DNA from: Lepidostoma basale
Taxonomy: Eukaryota > Arthropoda > Insecta > Trichoptera > Lepidostomatidae
Direction of reading: 5' to 3'
Length of the DNA: 64,000 nucleotides
Assembly (NCBI GenBank): GCA_022606425.2
Contig: JAHDVF020000126.1
Coordinates: forward strand, 47,501-111,500
The notes beneath the pieces are model-generated. The model saw only the letters and a list, made by a program, of their open reading frames with translations, was not told where the DNA came from and did not search any database. Positions 10,236 to 20,879 of this stretch are shown in pieces. The position numbers and the translations under genes were made by a program. How positions within the stretch are numbered: position 1 is the first letter of the stretch; the number at the start of each line of letters is the position of its first letter.

Positions 10236-10741
10236 ATAATTAATTATATTCATGAAATATCCGCAAGGCAAAAATAAACACTTAATTTTCCCGGGAAAAT
10301 AGTATTACACAACTATTACGATTCGATTTCATGCAATTTCACGGAGTTCCCAGATTGTACTACTCGTATTTCAGCAACGTAAATAAATATCGACAGCAAT
10401 AAAACAGCAAAACCGTAACGACAAAATGGCGACCTTGTTAGCCCAGTGCCCCCGGAAGGGCGGGTCTATTTTTATTTATACAAGGCGAGGGCACTTTCTC
10501 AAATATGGGTTATTATTTATTGCAGTAGGAAGAATTCCCAGCTATACGAGTCTGGCAATGAATCACTTTCCTTCTGTTTCCATTGGCCCAAAATAATCAC
10601 TTTCTTAGATGGTTGTATTTTTATGTTTCATAAGTAAACCGTTTTATATACGAATGTACAAGCTACGGCGAAAATTATATAGGTAGTATATATTTTGTTA
10701 GCTTTGTGTATGTATTGGAAACTTAATACATATTAACGGTT
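10236..10741. other. Unassigned AT-rich stretch
   Basis: No coding or repeat match. Mildly GC-richer near 10420-10480. Confidence 0.4.
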
Positions 10742-11284
10742 CACTCTATATCAGCCATTACTGCAAATAGAAATATATCCACAGAAGCAAAGATGGCAGT
10801 ACACAATGGAGTTCTAGTGCCAACTATCATGTACGGAACTGAAGCTTGGAGCTGGCAAAAGAAGGATGAAAGCAGGATAAACGCCGTAGAAATGAGATCA
10901 CTAAGAAGAATGTGTGGTAAAACGTTGTATAATAGAATACCGAACGATGAAATAAGAAAGAAATATAAGGCAGATGACTGCATCATGGATAAAATTAAAA
11001 AAGGATCTCTGAGATGGTTTGGACATATGGAACGAATGAATGAGAGTAGAATGATTAAAAAGTTATACACAAGCAGCGTGAGTGGAAAAAAAAGCCGAGG
11101 ACGACCGAGGAAAACATGGCATGACCAAATTAATCAATTACTAAAAGGCGGCCACATTTGAAGTCGGAATAATCGACGTGCGTGCATCCGGAACCCCGAA
11201 AGGTATGCCAGAACAAAGCATTGTGGCGATCCATCCTCTCTGCCTACCCCTCCGGGTAAATGGCGTAATGGTTAGTTAGTTTTT
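10742..11284 (+). mobile_element. R1 RTE-like fragment, one of the longer copies
   Basis: Encodes AITANRNISTEAKMAVHNGV, VPTIMYGTEAWSWQKKDES, SLRRMCGKTLYNRI, GSLRWFGHMERMNE, RGRPRKTWHDQINQLL. A TGA at HI*SRNN and a small deletion after RACI break the last 40 residues. It ends GGTTAGTTAG. The closest relative here is the copy at 61165-61748 (shared KADDCIMDKIKK). Confidence 0.88.
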
Positions 11285-11294
11285 CTCTATATCA

Positions 11295-11350
11295 GGGCTC
11301 CGCAACCTGTGTGCCAACTGGTGTGCCGTGAGCCGGGTACAGGTATGACG
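11295..11350 (+). mobile_element. hAT-like transposon end
   Basis: CAGGGCTCCGCAACCTGTGT resembles hAT terminal inverted repeats. A single end only. Confidence 0.35.
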
Positions 11351-11469
11351 TGGTCAAATGCGTTATAAAAAATTATTTAGTTATAATATTGTCTATTCTT
11401 CAAAACACAGTATAGAAAAATAAATTCTACGGAAGCACTGTTGTCAAATTCGAGAGGAATTTATATAAT

Positions 11470-12437
11470 TACTAGCTGACCCGGCGAACTTCGTACCGCC
11501 TTAGAATCAATAAATGTTGTGTTAACTTATTAGCTGAACTATATTCAGTTATTTATTCACTTCCACTATTTTTTCAATACACTTTTATTACCTGATATGC
11601 TGGCAACAGTCATGACAAACGCCAGAAATCGGTTTACTCAGTATATGGAGAATGGGGGACGTCACCTACCTGATTTGGTATTCAAAAACTAAATAAAATG
11701 AAACTTTAGGTATGTGCCTACATTATAAAAAACAAATAAAAAATTCGGATTCAATTCGGGTTTTATTAAGTTTTGTAAAAATGAAGCTATGCGACAGCAC
11801 ACTTGAACATCCGTTCGAAAAGTAGGCCTCAACGGCAAACGCACGCTCCTCACTGTTCCAACGCACGATGCCGACTAAATTGTGTGGGGACAAAATTTAT
11901 AGTTTTCTAGTATCTCGAACGAGACCACTAGTGCTCCGCTACATCAACAGACTGAATGACGCGCATTTAAAAAAAATGAAGTTATGCTGCCGCACCCTGT
12001 ATTTGAACATAAAATATAATTATAATACATGACAAAATGTTATATACCGGATCTTTTAAAAAATATTTGGTATTTGTCCTACTGTGTACTTTTAAAAAGT
12101 CATTAAAGTTCCATATTTAAAATTATGATAAATCGTTCTTCCATTCTCTAAGACCGCCTATTCAAGCAATGACGGTTTCGTGATAGTCCCTCTTCTCGGG
12201 CAGGGAGCCCCGGGGCCGATCGTATTTCTGCAGTAAATCAAAAAGTTCCACCAATAGTCTGCGCAGGAGCGGGTCAATTTATTCCGCGGAGATTGCGGAT
12301 GTTGGGGGCATGTGGTACATAAAACAAATTGGAAGGAACTGAGGAAAACGGCCATGATTTGTTGGGCTGAACGGACCTGGGCGACGTACCGGGCACGATC
12401 AACACGCAAAGAGTCTACTGAACCTATAATATGATAT
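11470..12437. other. Unassigned stretch with a repeat end and an internal direct repeat
   Basis: ACTAGCTGACCCGGCGAACT at about 11472 resembles a dispersed repeat end found in many insects (from memory, unverified). AAAATGAAGCTATGCGACAG at about 11777 and AAAATGAAGTTATGCTGCCG at about 11970 form an imperfect direct repeat. No coding gene is recognised. Confidence 0.4.
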
Positions 12438-13216
12438 GTTTACTAACTAACTAACCATTAATAATAATATTATAATAATAATAATTTGGCTAATTTGTAT
12501 AGCGCCGTTTTCGTGAATAGCTCACCTCAAGGGCGCTTTGACAATGTTTTTAGTCATGAGAGCTGCATGTGACACCAGCAATCAGATAACCGTTGTTTAC
12601 ATTTTGTGGGATATTTTGAAAAGGTGGGTTTTTAGGTGAGATTTAAAGTCTGTCGGATTGTCAATGCATCTGAGGCGTGCAGGAAGCATATTCCAGGCGG
12701 ACGGACCTGCCACTGCGAAGGCCCGATCTCCGAAATTTGTCCGGGGGTTGCGCTTACACCGTTTCTCCGAAGGGGTAGGCAGAGAGTGTGTACCGCCATA
12801 TTGCTCTGTACTTACATATCTCTCTAGATTCCTCTACATTTATAAATCATTACATGTAAGCTCGTCGATTTTTCAGACTTCGAATGTAACCCCCTTTCAG
12901 TATTTGATTAATTTGATCATTCCATCATTTCCTTGGTCTTCCGCGACTTTTCTTTCCACTCACACTGCATGTATACAACATTTTAACCATTCTTCTCTCG
13001 TCCATTCGTTCCATATGTCCAACCCGTCTCCGAGATCATTTTTAATGTTACTTATGATGCAATCATCTGTCTTACATTTCTTCCTTAGTTCGTCGTTCTG
13101 TATTCTATCATACGTCGTTTTTGCGTTCATTCTTAGTGCTCCCATTTTACGCCATTTATCCTACTTTCATTATTTTTTACCAGCTTCAAGTTTCACTTCC
13201 ATACATAAGGATTGGC
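12438..13216 (-). mobile_element. R1 copy interrupted by a CRJ LINE tail
   Basis: The (TTAG)n tail in antisense (ACTAACTAACTAACCAT, 12441-12457) is separated from the rest of the 3' end (ACACCGTTTCTCCG at 12757 onward) by the LINE fragment 12458-12762. The body (12763-13216) reads antisense RALRRMN, DELRKKCKTDDCII and EWTREEWLK with several frame breaks. Confidence 0.75.
12458..12762 (-). mobile_element. CRJ LINE ORF2 C-terminus, open to its natural stop
   Basis: The minus frame reads RNPRTNFGDRAFAVAGPSAW, NMLPARLRCIDNPTDFKSHL, KTHLFKISHKM and stops at TAA 12599-12597. GDRAF.VAGP..WN.LP and FK..LKTHLF are hallmarks of CR1/Jockey-type ORF2 ends. The 3' UTR has GCGCTATACAAATTAG and a (TAA)n-like tail. 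Inserted in R1. Confidence 0.85.
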
Positions 13217-13245
13217 ACTATATTAATTAACCCCCATTGTGCGGT

Positions 13246-13393
13246 TGACTACATTTGGCAGGCGGTATAATGACATCAAAAGAGTGGCAGGAGGCCAATG
13301 GCAACGAATAAAAATTGCAGAAGTCGGGTAGGGAGACCTATGTCCAACACTGGACGATTGATTATGTTTGAATGAACAAGAAAAAAAAAAAAA
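13246..13393 (+). mobile_element. RTE-like C-terminal fragment with poly(A)
   Basis: Reads RRYNDIKRVAGGQWQRI, then frameshifted VG.GDLCPTLDD (expected ETYVQHWTID). It ends in a 14-base A run at 13380-13393. Degenerate. Confidence 0.6.
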
Positions 13394-13449
13394 GTTCTTG
13401 GATCTTAGATACGCCAGTGCTAATATGTTCTACGTCCGACGTTTCTGGT

Positions 13450-13620
13450 ATTGATCATGCCTCCGACAGCGTTTTGGACTTGGATCGTTGCACTTGTTGG
13501 AGTGAGACTCGGAAGTCTATTACTCCTTCCCAATGATGTGTTATGTTGGTGGGTTGTTTTATTGTGGATGTGTGTTTGTGGTGTATTGTGTTTGCTTCTA
13601 TGGGATTAAGTTTACCGTGT
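13450..13620 (-). repeat. W repeat copy
   Basis: GTTGGAGTGAGACTCGGAAG with GGACTTGGATC is the reverse complement of 53815-53860. GTTGGTGGGTTGTTTTATTG matches the AACAACCCACCAA motif of other W copies. Confidence 0.5.
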
Positions 13621-14224
13621 GGGAGGTGCGAGTTTAGTTGCAAATTGTGCAAAAAAAAAATAAAGAGGACCAATTTTTCAGGGAGGTTAAGGCATATATT
13701 ACGTCGGGTGGGGCACGGCATAATTGTTGTGTGCGATTCGATGCGAGGAGCCGCACTCGTGGCATATTGTCTCCTGGCGTGCTGCCACGCCATAGGATTG
13801 TAATGACCAACTATTGGGGGCGATACCGTGCCGTCAGCAACGCAACAGGACAAAATTCGACTGATTTCGTTTAGAAGCTAATGTTAGGCGCATGATATTA
13901 CGCAGGCTTGATGAAGATACAAATGATCATACAACACAAATTAGTCATAGTCTTTTTACGGTTAACGATGAGAAATTAAGCTTTTATGTAAAACCTTGAA
14001 AGAAATACCTCATTTAAATTTAAATGGATGAGAAAATTAAGGGATGTAGTATGTATGTTTGTACATTTAGTTGGCAATATAATAGGTAAAATTTCAGTTC
14101 CAAAACACAGGCAGGAAAATATCATAGTTAAGTTTGCGTCAAACATAAATTAAATAAGTTAGAAGGAATGTAATAATTATAACATTAACCTTAAAACTTT
14201 ATTATTTATTCGCACTTAAATGAC
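13621..14224. other. Unassigned stretch
   Basis: The first 250 bases are moderately GC-rich with several overlapping short open frames. None shows a family motif. The rest is AT-rich. Confidence 0.4.
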
Positions 14225-15000
14225 ACAAACTAATGTAAAGTGTCTCTCTCGACAGAACAGATGTCGTGCCGGTGGGTGAAGGCGCGGGGTGAGGACTCGA
14301 AAATTTTCACGGCTAAAAGACAGAGTGCGGGCAATTTACACGGAGCAATATTCAACCTTCTATTAAATGATTTCGCAAAATATTTGGGCCGCAAAAAAGA
14401 TAAAATAAGGAGAGCCGCGATCTGAAACAGGGCGGCGAGTACACCTGCTGTGAGGGAACGGGGAACAAAGCGGCATTCGCCACTTATCGCTACTGTAGAC
14501 ACACTTTAATGGCTGCCCGAGTTTGCTCTTTTTCCCCGTCTTTAGGGCGGTTAAAGAACATTAACTTTGTCATTTTTGAAAATATTGGCCGGCGCTTACA
14601 AGATGGCGCAAACAACAATTTAAATTATGGCGCTTTTAAACTCCGCTTACGGGGTTTTATCACATTAACGGCCCCGAGCTGCGGATCCATAAAGCGGCAA
14701 CGGTTCCAGGCGCCCATCGCGCTATCTCCAGCTATCTTTGTTTACTTCCCGGAACAGATCGGGAGGGACGATTTAGGATGTCTCCGTCGGATAAACCAGC
14801 CAGGAGAACACCCGCTAATGTACCGGCTCGGCCAAACCCCGTGTTGTATTACAAGCAGTATTAGCAGTCTGCCAAGGATCGCTTGTCCTCGAGTCCTACT
14901 TGACAACTCAACTCAAAATACTGGCGCTGTTATTACAAAGCCGCAAAACAAAATGGCGCCGCTCAAGCACCACTCACATCAAGGACTTTTTAATCAATAA
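14225..15000. other. GC-richer, single-copy-looking island
   Basis: No repeat family of the window enters here and base composition is clearly less AT-rich than the surroundings. A 163-codon plus frame (14509-15000) shows no recognisable domain and no clear initiation or splice context. It could be old host sequence, for example an intron or a regulatory region. Confidence 0.4.
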
Positions 15001-15204
15001 TTTGAACATATTAATATTGAATTTCGATTCAATACTGATAGCGAATTAATTTTACATATTAAAACGAATAAAAACGCATGTTATCAAGATATTTTATAAT
15101 ATTTCAGAATGACTTGGTTTCCTTACTAAGGTACAAATGAATTCCCAGAAGACAGACTTTTTCATTCAAATTAGTGATTTAATTTAGAGTTTCATTAATC
15201 TATT

Positions 15205-15390
15205 AGTTTAGAGACATCTGTCAAAACTGACCATATTGGTAAACAATTTTATAATATTTTAAATATTTATATAATAATATCACTGATGAAGGACTGGTAA
15301 GTCCGCAACATGTTTGATATTTTATTTTAATTTTATTTTTTTAATAAATATGAGTGTTGTATACAAAGTATATAAAAAAAGAATCATAAA
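15205..15390 (+). mobile_element. HH-F element (hammerhead-bearing retroelement-like repeat)
   Basis: ACATCTGTCAAAACTGACC upstream, a ribozyme at 15276-15321, then TTAATAAATATGAGTGTTGT and ATACAAAGTATATAAAAAAA at the 3' end. Further copies are at 19738-19872, 20030-20312 and 49471-49702. Confidence 0.7.
15276..15321 (+). ncRNA. Hammerhead-like ribozyme, HH-F
   Basis: Stem I AATATCA (15276-15282) pairs perfectly with TGATATT (15315-15321). CTGATGA (15283-15289) is the conserved box. Stem II is GGAC/GTCC with loop TGGTAA. The second box is GCAA instead of GAAA (15305-15308), which should cripple cleavage. Stem III ACATGT is palindromic. Confidence 0.75.
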
Positions 15391-15394
15391 ATAT

Positions 15395-15755
15395 TATCTG
15401 ATTAAAAATAAAAAAAACTTCGTTATTAATATCACAATTGATTATACCATATTTTCTCGCGACACCTGTTTCGCTAACCGATATCAGCATCATCTGGTCT
15501 TACAATCAACTAAAAGATACATCAGAAAGACTTAGTTTATTTACAAAATTATTAGAACGGGAAGAAACTACACACAATATTGTTAACAATTATAATATGA
15601 GATGGGAAAAAACAGTAATCTGATTTAGGTTAGGAGAAAATATAATCAATTGTAATATTTATAACATTAATTTTTAATTTTTAAACAGTTAATAATGTTG
15701 AAATATCAAAGTGTTTCCGCCAAAACAATGGATTATCTAAACTTTTAACTATCTA
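15395..15755 (-). mobile_element. HH-E element
   Basis: Contains a minus-strand ribozyme at 15432-15510, TATAATCAATTGTAATATTT, and the terminal motif AAAGTGTTTCCGCCAAAAC at about 15710 that also ends the copies at 40975 and 42535. Confidence 0.65.
15432..15510 (-). ncRNA. Hammerhead-like ribozyme, HH-E (one core change)
   Basis: On the minus strand: distal stem I TTGATT/AATCAA, box CAGATGA (15496-15490, second base changed), stem II ending GGTTAGC, GAAAC, AGGTGTC. Sister copies at 40662 and 42326 give the intact form. Confidence 0.6.
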
Positions 15756-16214
15756 TCACATCGTTTTTCCGAAGTGGACCAAAACGACGAATTAAAAAAT
15801 ATGAAATATTGCAAAGTAGAAAAAAGCTGTGTGTCGAAAATATGAGACAACTCAAAACAATTCTTATTTCTCGAGAAAAGTTTTGTAATATCGCCCTACG
15901 TGTTATATTGTACGTGGGCAAAGTTACGATAATCGAGCTTCGATTTTCTGATACTCGGCCTAGTTTGTCACCACCATTAGAGTATCATGTGTTAGGTATA
16001 CTGTTCCGCTTAGACTTCCATTTATTAATGGTTCCGGTGGGCGGTGGTGACGCAAGACAAGCGCCCCCTTCTCAATATGATGCGAGTATAATTATGAAAA
16101 ATAGTATTCGAAGAAATTGGACCCAACATTGCCCAGCCTTTTCACAATACGTTATTTATTTATTGAAGGGTAACATACAGTGATTGTTAATACACATACA
16201 GTTAAATAAAGACA
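15756..16214. other. Unassigned stretch
   Basis: A 124-codon frame (15809-16183) has no recognisable domain. No repeat match seen. Confidence 0.35.
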
Positions 16215-16720
16215 TAAAAGATTAACCGCCGCTTACCCGAAGCTTATAGGACGCAGCGGTGCCCCTTCGTCAGTTTCACTCAAACAATCCCTAGGCCCGC
16301 CCCCCATCGACGCAGGATTTACATTAGCTGGAGAATGCACCATTCCAGAAAAAAAAGCAAAAAGGTTATCTAGGCCACATTTAATCCAGATTAATTTCAA
16401 TCCACTTCTATGTCCCAATCTAACAAAACAAAGCAAAATATGGTACATGATTTTATGGCCTATTAAAGTTATTACTGTTTTTTTTGTATTCAACAACGAA
16501 AATTAGCTACCGCTTACTCGAAGCTGTTATAGGACGCAGCGCCGCCCTTTCGCCAGCTTAGCTCATGCAGGCCCGTCCCTCGTCCATGTGGGATTTACGT
16601 TAAATGGGTAATGCAATATTCCAAAAAAAGTATGAGAGAACCAGGCCACATTTAATCTAATTTATTTTTCACTTCTATATCCATATCTCACAAAACATGT
16701 TACACGATAAAACATAAAAA
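16215..16720 (+). repeat. X repeat, two tandem-like copies
   Basis: Copy 1 (16215-16455) and copy 2 (16503-16720) share CGCTTACCCGAAGCT, ATAGGACGCAGCG, GGATTTACATTA and GGCCACATTTAATC, in the same order about 285 bp apart. A third copy lies at 37470-37680. Class unknown; no coding capacity. Confidence 0.75.
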
Positions 16721-16879
16721 TAAAAACTTAAATACCATATATAACCAAGTGTAATTATACATTTAATTACATTTGGTATTACAACACTTTATTTCAATAA
16801 CAACAGACATGTCGATTGGTATTTAATAATATAACCTTCACCAATATACACAATTTTACCAACAAAATAAAAACATAGT

Positions 16880-17160
16880 GGTCACTTATATACTAAAAGG
16901 GGGTGAAGTTATGTATAAAGGTGGAGGGGGTATAATAAGATTGAGAGGAAGGGAGATATAACAGGAACATTTCGAACATGGGAATTGAATTTTAATTTAA
17001 CTGGTTGTTTATTATATTTTCACATGCCTGTATTGCACACTGTGCTTGCTAATGCACTGTGTGAAACATGTCTACGTTGAGTGAAATAAAGTGTTTAGTA
17101 CCAACTGTAATTATATTTATTCAAATATGAATCCACAACACAAAGTGAAGGCGAATATAG
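16880..17160 (+). repeat. Y repeat
   Basis: ATATACTAAAAGGGGGTGAA, AGGTGGAGGGGGTATAA and ATTTCGAACATGGGAATTG are found in reverse complement at 53650-53765. AATCCACAACACAAAGTGAA at about 17128 recurs at 53968, and in part at 7388. Confidence 0.6.
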
Positions 17161-17639
17161 ATGTATTTTAATGTCTTTAAATTTAGATATTACAACAAAA
17201 CGTTTTTTAACTACCCATACCTTCAAAAACCGCCATTTGATGGTGAAGATATTATTACGCCATTAACAAACAGCTTACCTGAAACAACAGAAAGAAAATA
17301 ATTAATTTCATAATAGTAACATAAGTTTAAATAATAATATACCCATATCAACATTGAAAATACAGTTATTATACAGAATAATTGGATTTTGATAAGCTCT
17401 TTAAAATATTGATCAAGAAGGCTTCCCAAGAAAACACAGGAAGCGAAAACCTGTTTTATACACTAACGCCAATCGTTTCTACTTCTTTGATAGCGAATTA
17501 TTATCGAGAAGAATTTTAAAAAACAATTATAATTGTAATAAGACTTTTTTATTATATCATAAGAATAAAAGAGCACACAAGATGTCTATGAGTGTCTAAT
17601 GAGTAAAAAAAAACTAATTATTTATTATAACTTCCATAG
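17161..17639. other. AT-rich stretch, nothing recognised
   Basis: No motif found. Confidence 0.4.
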
Positions 17640-18228
17640 TAAAGTTGTCATCGCAAACAAAAACCTATCCAAAAAAGCTAGAATGGCAGTGCACAATGGT
17701 GTTCTTCTACCGACCCTTATGTATGGAAGCGAAGCATGAAACTGGCAAAAGAAGGATGAAAGTAAAATAAATGCGGTGGAAATTAGATCTCTTAGACGAA
17801 TGTGTGGATACTCTGTGTATGATAAGAGTGTCGAATGAAAATATAAGAAGTGAATGCGGTGCGAATGATGGTGTCATGAACAAAATAATGAAAGGATCAT
17901 TAAGGTGGTTTGGACATACGGAAAGAATGAATGAAGAAAGAATGGTAAAAAAATTATATGTTAATGATGTGGTTCCATTAAAATAAAAATTATATGTTAA
18001 TGGAACCAGAAATAGAGGAAGACCGAGGAAAACGTGGCACGATCAAATAAATCAAATATTGAATGTCGGCCATGTGAGGAGTCAGAGAAATCGACGCGCG
18101 TGCATGACACGATGTATGAATGTTGAGGAAGCGAGAGAAATATGTCAGGAAAGAAAACTGTGGCAGTCCATTCTTTCTGCCTACCCCTTCGGGGAGACGG
18201 CGTGATGGTTAGTTAGTTAGTTTAGTAA
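17640..18228 (+). mobile_element. R1 fragment with a templated inverted insertion
   Basis: Encodes VVIANKNLSKKARMAVHN-like, LMYGSEA, a stop in AWNW, then SLRRMCGYSVYD, GSLRWFGHTERM and, after a break, RGRPRKTWHDQINQILN, RRACMTRCMNVEEA. At 17955-18010 the segment TTATATGTTAATG is repeated with an intervening inverted GGTTCCATTAA, a template-switch signature. Tail GGTTAGTTAGTTAG. Confidence 0.85.
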
Positions 18229-18254
18229 TAAATATGCGACACTTTTTTTTATTT

Positions 18255-18392
18255 TGTACTAAACCTCGCGCGGACACCCTGACGTTGTTCAGGGACCCCC
18301 AAATAAATTTTTAATTTTCCACAGATCTCCTGAATGATCCCAGGGACCCCTGGAGGTCAGTACGGATCACATTGGGAACTAATGATCTTAAT
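18255..18392 (-). mobile_element. hAT-like transposon end
   Basis: The reverse strand GATCATTAGTTCCCAATGTG followed by CAGGGGTCCCTGGG resembles hAT subterminal sequence. Single end, low certainty. Confidence 0.3.
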
Positions 18393-18623
18393 GATGAAAA
18401 TAAATATAATAGCTATTTAAAAGGCCTAGTAATTGGAATTGACAACCGAAATATTGTAGATGTAAATCATCGCAAATATTATATAAAACGATTAAATTTA
18501 AATTAGGGTCTACAAACTTGTTTAGGCGCCAATAAAATTTTCGAAGAGCCCATTCAAGGCAGGAATATCCAACATTTTTTTTCGAGCCATATACATATGT
18601 TTGCTAAGTTACGAAGACCGCAA

Positions 18624-18777
18624 CATTATACTGATTTCAATATGTTTTTTGGGATCTTGAGCAAATCCGTACCCGAGAAGATGGAGACTGTAACAATTTC
18701 CGAAACGTCGATCTAGAGAGACGAATTACACGGAAAAATCCCAAGATCCCAAAAAAACATATTGCCATTATACTGAT
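18624..18777. mobile_element. Short inverted-repeat element with 12-bp target-site duplication
   Basis: A unit of about 130 bp (18636-18765) has near-perfect arms TATGTTTTTTGGGATCTTG (18641-18659) and its complement at 18742-18761. It is flanked by CATTATACTGAT at 18624-18635 and 18766-18777. The loop holds AGAAGATGGAGACTG and TTTCCGAAACGTC, which looks like a decayed hammerhead. Confidence 0.7.
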
Positions 18778-18779
18778 AT

Positions 18780-18920
18780 AACTAACAAACAAACCATCAC
18801 GCCGTTTCCCCGAAAGGGTTCCTCGATAGGTGAGAATGAACCGCCACAATATTTTAACCTGACACACTTCTCTAGCATTTTCCACATTCACACAACGAGC
18901 CAAACACGCACGTTGATTAA
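18780..18920 (-). mobile_element. R1 3'-end fragment
   Basis: Minus strand: ARCVNVENAREVCQ and WRFIL, then a GGTTTGTTTGTTA tail. Starts right after the TSD of the preceding element. Confidence 0.75.
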
Positions 18921-18974
18921 CTTTATAACAAAAAATATATAGGTAAGAACACTATTGATTGGTTAAAACCCTAG

Positions 18975-19245
18975 GTATACGATTTTCTTCTTCTTTTTGT
19001 CCTGTCACACATCCGTGTGCATAGGGCCTCGAGAAACCTTCTCCACCCGGCTCTATCGCATGCCTGATGCCTAACATCATCCCAAGTGAGACCTGCTGCC
19101 TTAACCTCGTCCTGCAGGGCTCTTCTCCGGGTGGCTCTAGGTCTGCCTCGCTTCCTCTTTCTCCCCATAGGGGACCAGTCTAGTGCGCCCTGAGTGATGC
19201 AGGCTGGGTTCCATCTTAAAGTGTGACCGATCCACTGTCATTTGC
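18975..19245 (-). mobile_element. R8 RTE-like C-terminal fragment
   Basis: The minus frame gives MGRKRKRGRPRATRRRALQD, EVKAAGLTWDDVRHQACDRA and GWRRFLEALCTR, with LRWNPACITQGALDWSP upstream in a shifted frame. The GKRKRGRP..TWRR.....GLTW...AQDR..WR..V.ALC pattern is a known LINE C-terminal tail. A different family from R1. Confidence 0.8.
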
Positions 19246-19737
19246 GTCTAGCGATACGATATATCGTAAACCTAAGTTCACGATACCCGAGTAAAATGCA
19301 AGGCCCAGCGAGCGATGATTGTTTGGGCTAATTTCAAGTAAATCAAAACATAGAATGCCAGATTTTTTTTATATCACATGCCCTGATAATAAAAGGGGTT
19401 AGTAATTTGGCGCGCCGCGGACCGTGGGTTTAGTATGGCTGATCTAAAGGAACCCAAGTCGATAAGATAATCAGCAATTAAAATGATAACCAACAATTCT
19501 TGTTACGCTATTTTAATGACCCATAGATTACGAACAAAGGAAATGTAATCTATAAATTCTACGAAAATAATAATATATTTTGTATGATAGTAAAAGTAAT
19601 GCTCGATTGTAAATTTAACTGTTCTCTTTTATTTGTTTTGTTTATGTCTTCTTCGTCTTATTTTTACTCTCGGCTTAGGTCGTATGACCTGTTTGTGACG
19701 ATGAATTGTCCCGGGATGTTGACATCCAGTGGTCCTT
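19246..19737. other. Unassigned stretch
   Basis: Nothing recognised. Confidence 0.4.
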
Positions 19738-19872
19738 CCCTAATCAGTCAATATCTTTGTATGTTTCTTTTTCTTTTTTTATATACTTTGCACAAAACAC
19801 TCACATTTATTAAAATAAATAATAATTAAATATCAAACATGTTTCGTACAAACCAGGCCTTCATTTAATAAA
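19738..19872 (-). mobile_element. HH-F element with decayed ribozyme
   Basis: Minus strand: AAGGCCTGGTTTGTACGAAA, CATGTTTGATATT and the 3' flank AAGTATATAAAAAAAG. The first box is lost (TAAATGA in place of CTGATGA, near 19866). Confidence 0.6.
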
Positions 19873-20029
19873 GATAATAGAGTTGAAATTATGCATGTTT
19901 ATAATTGGAAATATAACTTTGAACAGTCTCGAAATTTTAGAAATAAAAAAAGCAATTAAAAATAAAGAAAATATTATAAATAATCAAATAAATTTAACGT
20001 CAAGTTCAATAGTTGATTTATTTTCTTTG

Positions 20030-20312
20030 TTATAAGTTAATACCTGAACCCAATAAGAACTTAAAGTTATTATTTTTAAATTTTCATTTATTCATAATAT
20101 TTGGTATAACAAAAGCATAAACATTTCAAAATAAATCATTATAACATCTGTCAAAACTGACCATATTTGTTAATAATTGTACAATATTTTTAATATTTAT
20201 ATAATTTCATTGACAAAGGGCTAGTTAGTCCGAAACACGTTTGATATTTAATTTTTATTTTTTTAATAAAAGTGAGGGTTGTATACAAAGTACATATAAA
20301 AAAAAGAATCAT
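20030..20312 (+). mobile_element. HH-F element
   Basis: Upstream flank ACATCTGTCAAAACTGACC, ribozyme at 20203-20248, then AAAGTGAGGGTTGTATACAA and ATATAAAAAAAAGAATC. Also carries the 20035-20140 flank shared with 9976-10100. Confidence 0.65.
20203..20248 (+). ncRNA. Hammerhead-like ribozyme, HH-F with U3-A8 form
   Basis: AATTTCA pairs with TGATATT at 6 of 7 positions. The box is TTGACAA (20210-20216) in place of CTGANGA: both members of the core C3-G8 pair are changed to U-A. Stem II is GGGCT AGTT AGTCC. GAAA is intact (20232-20235), followed by CACGTT. Confidence 0.65.
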
Positions 20313-20361
20313 CTAAAAACAAGGTTTTGGCGAACATAGAGAAATATTTTTGTAACTTACT

Positions 20362-20470
20362 AACCATCACACCGTTTCCCGAGAGGGGTAGGCAGAGAGG
20401 ATGGACTGCCACACTGTTCTATATTGACATAACTCTCGCGCATCCTCCACATTCACACACCGTGACGTTT
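20362..20470 (-). mobile_element. R1 3'-end fragment
   Basis: Antisense CTTACTAACCATCACACCG, GTAGGCAGAGAGGATGG and CATCCTCCACATTCACAC, the last about 100 nt of R1. Confidence 0.8.
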
Positions 20471-20519
20471 AACAGTGACCGAGGACAGATGGTTGATAAC
20501 TGAACTAAACTATTATAAA

Positions 20520-20640
20520 ACATACCACAATTTATTTATTAATTTCTATGACATTATCATGAAAACTGTTTCCCCAACCATTGTTGACATCATCAGGTTT
20601 ACAAACAATTAATAAATAAAATTAGCACTTTTTTTCAAAT
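20520..20640 (-). mobile_element. HH-D element, single copy
   Basis: Holds the ribozyme at 20555-20602 with HH-D-like flanks (ACAATTTATTTATTAATT, CAATTAATAAATAAAATTAG). Confidence 0.55.
20555..20602 (-). ncRNA. Hammerhead-like ribozyme, HH-D, intact boxes
   Basis: Minus strand: CTGATGA (20596-20590), stem II GTCAAC AATG GTTGGG (5 of 6 pairs with one wobble), GAAA, then CAGTTTTC. Stem III is weakened, but both conserved boxes are exact. Confidence 0.7.
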
Positions 20641-20710
20641 TTTCAATCGCTTTGCGGTGTTAAATTCAGCCTTCAGCCGCTATCAAATAATATAAAATAA
20701 GTGGAAGAAT

Positions 20711-20860
20711 TATTATTATTATTATTATGATGATTTGTATTTTAAGTGCGCCGTTTTGTAAAATCAATTACTCCAAGGGCGCACTAGGAAATGACTGACC
20801 GAACAGTGCAGTCTTCAGATGTTTCTTAAATTTAACGTCACTATCCTCATACTATTATAT
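20711..20860 (-). mobile_element. CRJ LINE 3' end
   Basis: Matches the 3' end of the copies at 28985 and 43676 (GGGCGCACTAGGAAATGACT, CAGTGCAGTCTTCAGATG), with an ATT-rich tail at its outer end (20711-20730). Confidence 0.8.
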
Positions 20861-20879
20861 TATAAATATTATTATTAAG

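Noticed and set aside
12658..13230. 190-codon plus-strand frame
   Set aside because: It is the antisense of the CRJ and R1 fragments on the minus strand.
14509..15000. 163-codon open frame in the GC-richer island
   Set aside because: No domain or family motif, no splice or start context, and GC-richer DNA gives long frames by chance. Kept only as an unassigned island.
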